The notes under the pieces were generated by a model. That model searched no databases. It had not been told where the DNA came from and saw only the letters and a list, made by a program, of their open reading frames with translations. Shown here piece by piece: positions 39,253 to 42,893 of a stretch of DNA of 42,893 bases (positions are counted from its first letter, which is position 1; each line of letters starts with the position of its first letter). The DNA comes from Thermoleophilia bacterium (GTDB taxonomy: Bacteria > Actinomycetota > Thermoleophilia > Gaiellales > Gaiellaceae), in NCBI GenBank assembly GCA_014534345.1, contig JACVRR010000007.1, forward strand, positions 1 through 42,893, read 5' to 3'. The translations under genes were made by a program, and so were the position numbers.

Positions 39253-39570
39253 CTAGCCGGGTGCCAGCGCCGGCGCGTCGGCGACAACGACGTCGTAGCC
39301 CTCGCGGCCCGGTGGCGCGCTGAAGATGGTCACGAACCGCTCGACCGCGGCGGCGTAGAAGCCCCCGTGCAGCGCGGCGTCCGCGTCGGCCTGGCTGTCC
39401 CAGAAGCTGACGACGAGACCCTTCGCGTCGGGGCTGACGAGGACGTAGACGCCCTCGTAGCCCGGCTGCTCGCGCAGGTCCGGCAGGACCCGCTCGGTGA
39501 AGCGGTCGACGGCCGCCTCGAGGTCGAAGCGGAGGGGATCGAGCTCAAACAGCGTGACGCGCGAGTACAC
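39253..39570 (-). CDS. ABM-domain small protein (antibiotic-biosynthesis-monooxygenase-like)
   Basis: The 105-residue protein has the dimeric alpha-beta fold pattern: [60 protein letters not shown] and [18 protein letters not shown]. Such proteins can be small oxygenases or haem/ligand-binding proteins; no catalytic residues can be assigned. It overlaps the end of the ATPase gene by 26 bases and ends 14 bases before the permease, so it is firmly inside the transporter operon, which suggests a role tied to the transported compound. Confidence 0.75.
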   Translation of the reverse strand: MYSRVTLFELDPLRFDLEAAVDRFTERVLPDLREQPGYEGVYVLVSPDAKGLVVSFWDSQADADAALHGGFYAAAVERFVTIFSAPPGREGYDVVVADAPALAPG

Positions 39571-40315
39571 GTGGCACCTCCATCCGGTTGTCCTCGACGA
39601 TCCGGCCGTCGACCATGCGGACGATCCGATCGGTCGCGCGCCCGACGCCGATGTCGTGGGTGACGATCAGGAACGTGAGCCCGCGCTCGACGTTCAGCCG
39701 GCGCATCAGCTCGACGATCTCGCCGGCGTTCTCGCTGTCGAGGTCGCCGGTCGGCTCGTCGGCCCAGACGATCGCGGGGTCGTTGACGAGCGCGCGCGCG
39801 ATCGTCGCGCGCTGACGCTGCCCGCCCGAGAGCTCGTCGGGAAGGTGGCCGGCCCAGTCGGCCAGCCCGACCATCTCGAGCGCCGCGAGCGCCCGGCGCC
39901 GGGCCTCGCCGCTCCGCACGCGGGCGACGAGCAGCGGCAGCTCGACGTTCTCGACCGCGGTCAGGACCGGCATCAGGTTGTAGAACTGGAAGACGAAGCC
40001 CATCCGCCGCGCGCGGTAGTCGGTTCGCTCCCTGTCGGACATGGCGCTCAGCGGGACGCCCTCGATCAGGATCTCGCCGGCGTCGATCGCGTCCAGGCCC
40101 GAGAGGCAGTTCAGCAGCGTCGTCTTGCCGCAGCCGCTCGGCCCCATGATCGCGACCATGTCGCCGCGCGCGACGGAGAAGCTGACCCCGCGCAGCGCGT
40201 GCACCTCGACCTGGCCCGTGTCGTAGGTCTTGACGACCTCGCGGGCCTCGACGATCGGCTCGGCGGTGACAGGTGCGACGCGCGCCACCACCGGCGACTC
40301 CACGTGAACGGCCAT
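39545..40315 (-). CDS. ABC transporter ATPase (LolD/MacB type)
   Basis: ATG 40315 follows GAAGGGAGGG. The 256-residue protein has Walker [19 protein letters not shown]-loop [20 protein letters not shown], signature [15 protein letters not shown], Walker [21 protein letters not shown] and switch His in IVTHDIG. This is the ATPase class that pairs with FtsX-type permeases; the large permease downstream is its partner. The gene is first in the minus-strand operon, divergent from the diacylglycerol-kinase-like gene. Confidence 0.92.
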   Translation of the reverse strand: MAVHVESPVVARVAPVTAEPIVEAREVVKTYDTGQVEVHALRGVSFSVARGDMVAIMGPSGCGKTTLLNCLSGLDAIDAGEILIEGVPLSAMSDRERTDYRARRMGFVFQFYNLMPVLTAVENVELPLLVARVRSGEARRRALAALEMVGLADWAGHLPDELSGGQRQRATIARALVNDPAIVWADEPTGDLDSENAGEIVELMRRLNVERGLTFLIVTHDIGVGRATDRIVRMVDGRIVEDNRMEVPRVLARHAV

Positions 40316-40504
40316 GCGGCCCTCCCTTCGCTCGGGATCCCCGCCAGGTTCGCGCACGAGGTCGGCGGTGCCATCGGGAGGCGTGCGGATGGCGATGCGC
40401 GAAACTACGGATCCGATCCCGCGCGGGCAGCGACGGCCGCCGGCCGCGCGAGCAGGCGGCCTCGCCCGTACGGGAAGTCCGAAAGCGCGTCCGCGCGCAC
40501 CACG

Positions 40505-41458
40505 ATGCCGGCCGGGCGCCTCGCCGCGACGCTGACGCTCGTGGCGACGCGACTCGCACCTCCGCAACGTCCCGCGTGGCAACGCGCTCGCCCGCTGCTG
40601 GTGTTCGTGAACGCGAACGCGAGCGGACTGGCGCGGCCGGGGACGTCGTGGCCGGAGGCGCTCCTCCGGCTCGCCGGCGCCCGGGCCGAGGTGGTCGCGA
40701 CTGAGAGCGTCGGCGAGCTCGCGGCCGCTTGGCCGGTGGGCGACGAGCAGCGGGTGGTCCTCGTCGGCGGCGACGGCACGGTCCACGCGGCCGCGAACCT
40801 TCCCGGCCCGCGGCCGGAGCTGGCGCTGATCCCGACGGGGCGGGCGAACAACGTGGCGCGCAGCCTCGGGATCCCGGCCGAGCCGCGGGCGGCGGCACGC
40901 CTGGCCGTCGAGGGGACCTCGCGCCCGGTCGACGCGATCGAGGCGACGACGGACGAGAGCAGCTACGTCTGCGTCGAAGGCGTCAGCGTCGGGTTCCTGG
41001 CGCTCGCCCGCACGCGCTACCGCGCCGCGAACTCGGGCGCGCTCCTGCGCGGCGTCGCCGCCGGTGCCGGAGCGCTCGCGCGCTTCCGTCCGCTCGGCGT
41101 CGACGTCCGCCACGACGGCACGCGCGAGCGTCTCCGGCTCGCGCAGCTGTTCGTGGCGAACCTGCCGCTGTACGAGTTCGGCCTCCGGGTCGCGCCGCAC
41201 GCCGACCCGGAGGACGCGCTCCTCGACTTCGTCGGCGTCGAGGGCGGCGGGCGACACTCGATCCCGGCGATGCTCGCGCGACTGAAGACGACCGGGCTCC
41301 TCGGCCGGCCGGGCGTCCACCTGTGGCGGGCGCCGCGCGCCCGGATCACCACGCACGGCACCTCCCCGATCGTCGCCGACTCGACCGACCTCGGCTTCGG
41401 CCCGGTGGAGCTCGCGGCCCTTCCTGCCGCCCTTCGCATCGTCGCGCCGCCCCGATGA
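40505..41458 (+). CDS. Diacylglycerol-kinase/sphingosine-kinase-like protein
   Basis: The 317-residue protein (ATG 40505) has [19 protein letters not shown] (place of the N-P-x-S-G motif), the nucleotide loop [18 protein letters not shown] and [19 protein letters not shown] (place of P-x-G-T-x-N-D). In DAG kinases the Thr and Asp of that last motif matter; here they are Arg and Asn, so activity may differ. The C-terminal beta domain follows ([33 protein letters not shown]). It would phosphorylate a lipid at the inner membrane face. The stop overlaps the MFS start by 4 bases (ATGA). Confidence 0.8.
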   Translation: MPAGRLAATLTLVATRLAPPQRPAWQRARPLLVFVNANASGLARPGTSWPEALLRLAGARAEVVATESVGELAAAWPVGDEQRVVLVGGDGTVHAAANLPGPRPELALIPTGRANNVARSLGIPAEPRAAARLAVEGTSRPVDAIEATTDESSYVCVEGVSVGFLALARTRYRAANSGALLRGVAAGAGALARFRPLGVDVRHDGTRERLRLAQLFVANLPLYEFGLRVAPHADPEDALLDFVGVEGGGRHSIPAMLARLKTTGLLGRPGVHLWRAPRARITTHGTSPIVADSTDLGFGPVELAALPAALRIVAPPR

Positions 41459-42893
41459 GCACGCATGCCGAGGCCGCGCCCCGCGGCGGCGCACAGCGGC
41501 TCGCCGGCGTCGCGAGCGTCTCGACCGCGCTCGCCGTCTTCAGCGCGGCCGCGCTCGGTGCCGGCCTGGGTCGCGGACTGCTGACGACCTACCTTCCGGT
41601 GCTGCTCGCGCGGATCCGCGACGCCCCGGGGTTGATCGGGACGGTGATGCTCGTCAACACCCTCTCCGGCCTCGTCGTCCCGCTGGCGGTCGGCGTCTGG
41701 AGCGACCGCCTCCGCGCACGCGGACACGGCCGGACGCCGGTGTTCGTGCTCGGCGGCAGCCTCCTCGCCGCCGGCGGCCTCGCGGCCGTGGCGCTCGGGC
41801 ACGCGAGCTCGTACCTGGCGCTCGCCCTGTTCGCCGCCGTCGCGTACACGGGCATCAACGCCGTGACGACGGCGCACCGGGCGCTGATCGTCGACCGCTT
41901 CACCCTCGAGGAGCGCGCGAAGCCGACGGGCGCCGAGGAGCTGGCCCTCCTGTCGGGCGCGCTCGCGGGCGCGGCCGTCGGCGGTGTCGCGATCGAGCTC
42001 GCCGGCTGGGCGCCGTTCGCGCTCGGCGCGCTGCTGCTGCCGCTCCTCGTGCTGCCGACCGTGCTGCAGCTCCGGGGACGCGAGCGACCGGCGACGGTCG
42101 CCGAGCTGCGCGCAGCCAGGAGCTACTACCTCGAGGCCGCCCGCCGTCCGGGCGTCCGCGAGCTTCTCGCAGCGCAGACGCTCTGGGTCCTCGGGTAAAT
42201 CGGGCTGCCGCCGTTCTTCGTGCTGTACGCCGAGCGAGAGCTCGCGCTCGGCCCGGCGCTCGCGGGCCTGCTCCTCGCGGGATTCGGTCTCGCGACCGCG
42301 GCCGCCGTCCTCGCCGCGGGCACGGTCGGCGCGTCGCGCCCGCGGCCGCTCCTGAAGCTCGGCGTCGTCCTGCTCGGCGCGGGGCTGGTCGGGCTCGGCC
42401 TCGCGTCGACGCCCGGCGATACCGGGATAGCGCTGCTCGCGGTCGCCGGCGGCTTCGGAATCGTCTCGACGCTCGGCTTCCCCGTCTTCGCGTCCTACGT
42501 GCCCCCCGGCGAGGAAGCAGCCCACTCCGCGCTCTACTTCGCGACCCGGTCGGTGGCGAGCCTCGTCGCCCTTCCGGCGGCCGGCTGGAGCATCGCGCTC
42601 GCCGGGAGCTACCGGGCGCTTCCGCTGGCCGGCGGTGCGGTCGCGCTGCTCGCGCTCGTCCCGCTCGCCCGCGTCGACCCCGTCCTTTCAGCGGTTCGGG
42701 CCCCCGTCCGCCTGCCCCGCTCCCTGTGGTTGACCGGCTGGACGGCGCTGCTCGTCGCCGCGACTGCCACCGCCCTCGCGGCCGGGCTGGCGGCGGCGCG
42801 GCTCGTCCCCGGGGTCGACGCTGCGCTGTTCGGCCTGCTGCGGCGGGACGTACTCAGCCCGCGCGTCCTCGACGGCTTGCTCGTCGATCCACA
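41455..42893 (+). pseudogene. MFS transporter with in-frame stop, possibly fused to a PAP2-type domain, cut by the window end
   Basis: From ATG 41455 the protein reads like an MFS/GPH-type transporter: GRGLLTTYLPVLLARIRDAP, SGLVVPLAVGVWSDRLRARG (the D-R loop after helix 2), then RTPVFVLGGSLLAAGGLA. A TAA at 42196-42198 interrupts AAQTLWVLG-stop-IGLPPFFVLYAER; a single change TAC to TAA explains it. Reading continues in frame with six more helices (LKLGVVLLGAGLVGLGLA, FGIVSTLGFPVFASYVP) to the window end. After about residue 410 a new helix and VDAALFGLLRRDVLSPRVLD look like the start of a PAP2 phosphatase, which would suit the lipid kinase upstream. Nonsense mutation and base error both possible. 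Confidence 0.75.

Noticed and set aside
34764-39287. A 1507-codon open frame on the minus strand spanning the permease and the glycosyltransferase
   Set aside because: Only its last part (from ATG 36245) is the glycosyltransferase; the rest is an Arg/Ala-rich out-of-frame reading of the permease gene, typical of very GC-rich DNA.
1-42893. CRISPR arrays, insertion sequences, integrase genes, rRNA genes
   Set aside because: None was seen: no regularly spaced repeats, no transposase or integrase motifs, and no rRNA-like stretches.

Overview
The window is very GC-rich, uses many GTG/TTG starts, and has mostly actinobacterial gene types (two ECF sigma genes, a class E sortase with an LAGTG substrate, an MmyB-type XRE regulator, DUF1622 and DUF2254 proteins). 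It looks like chromosomal DNA of a high-GC actinobacterium, possibly a Thermoleophilia-type soil lineage. That taxonomic guess is inference; nothing here is a marker gene. No IS element, integrase, CRISPR array or replication origin was seen.

Layout. 1-1.3 kb: two similar but non-identical fumarylacetoacetase fragments, head to head, both lacking the N-terminal domain. 1.2-4 kb: cytidylate-kinase-like gene, tRNA-Ala(CGC), small hypothetical genes including tandem paralogues with a CxCx4C motif. 4-6 kb: ECF sigma factor coupled to a membrane protein with an outside beta-propeller. 6.2-7 kb: ferritin-like DUF892 protein. 7-8 kb: about 1 kb with no convincing gene but one possible promoter-to-terminator unit.

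8.0-10.3 kb is the most unusual part. Five tRNA or tRNA-like genes (Pro, an initiator-like CAT, Asp, His, and a class-II-shaped RNA with a shrunken anticodon loop) precede four cistrons with near-identical strong ribosome binding sites: a leader peptide, a collapsed Ro60 (TROVE/vWA) gene, a 45-residue basic peptide and an RlaP-type nucleotidyltransferase. A tRNA-Leu(CAG) with a short variable loop lies between the last two. Two long perfect palindromes separate the cistrons. This reads as an RNA-repair or Ro60-type locus built around non-canonical tRNAs, now partly decayed.

10.5-13.1 kb holds several broken genes (frameshifted zinc-ribbon membrane protein, frameshifted Sua5/YrdC protein, truncated ECF sigma factor), so either this stretch is decaying or the assembly has indel errors here.

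13-18 kb: MmyB-type regulator divergent from a small membrane protein with a palindromic operator candidate between them; GT4 glycosyltransferase; DUF1622 protein; MscS channel; GNAT-like protein. 18.2-27.2 kb: a catabolic operon of sugar-type ABC transporter (permease, lipoprotein, double ATPase), creatininase-family amidohydrolase and hydantoinase/carboxylase HyuB and HyuA, with several overlapping starts; HyuB carries an extra C-terminal zinc-binding tail. 27-31 kb: MarR regulator, DNA polymerase IV, a lone gas-vesicle protein, and an LAGTG-anchored protein with its sortase. 31-34.7 kb: cation/proton antiporter, DUF2254 protein, a channel with an odd filter, two tiny membrane proteins. 34.7-40.3 kb (minus strand): ABC ATPase, ABM-domain protein, large FtsX-type permease and trehalose-synthase-type glycosyltransferase in one tight operon. 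40.5 kb to the end: diacylglycerol-kinase-like protein overlapping an MFS gene that has an in-frame stop and runs off the window.
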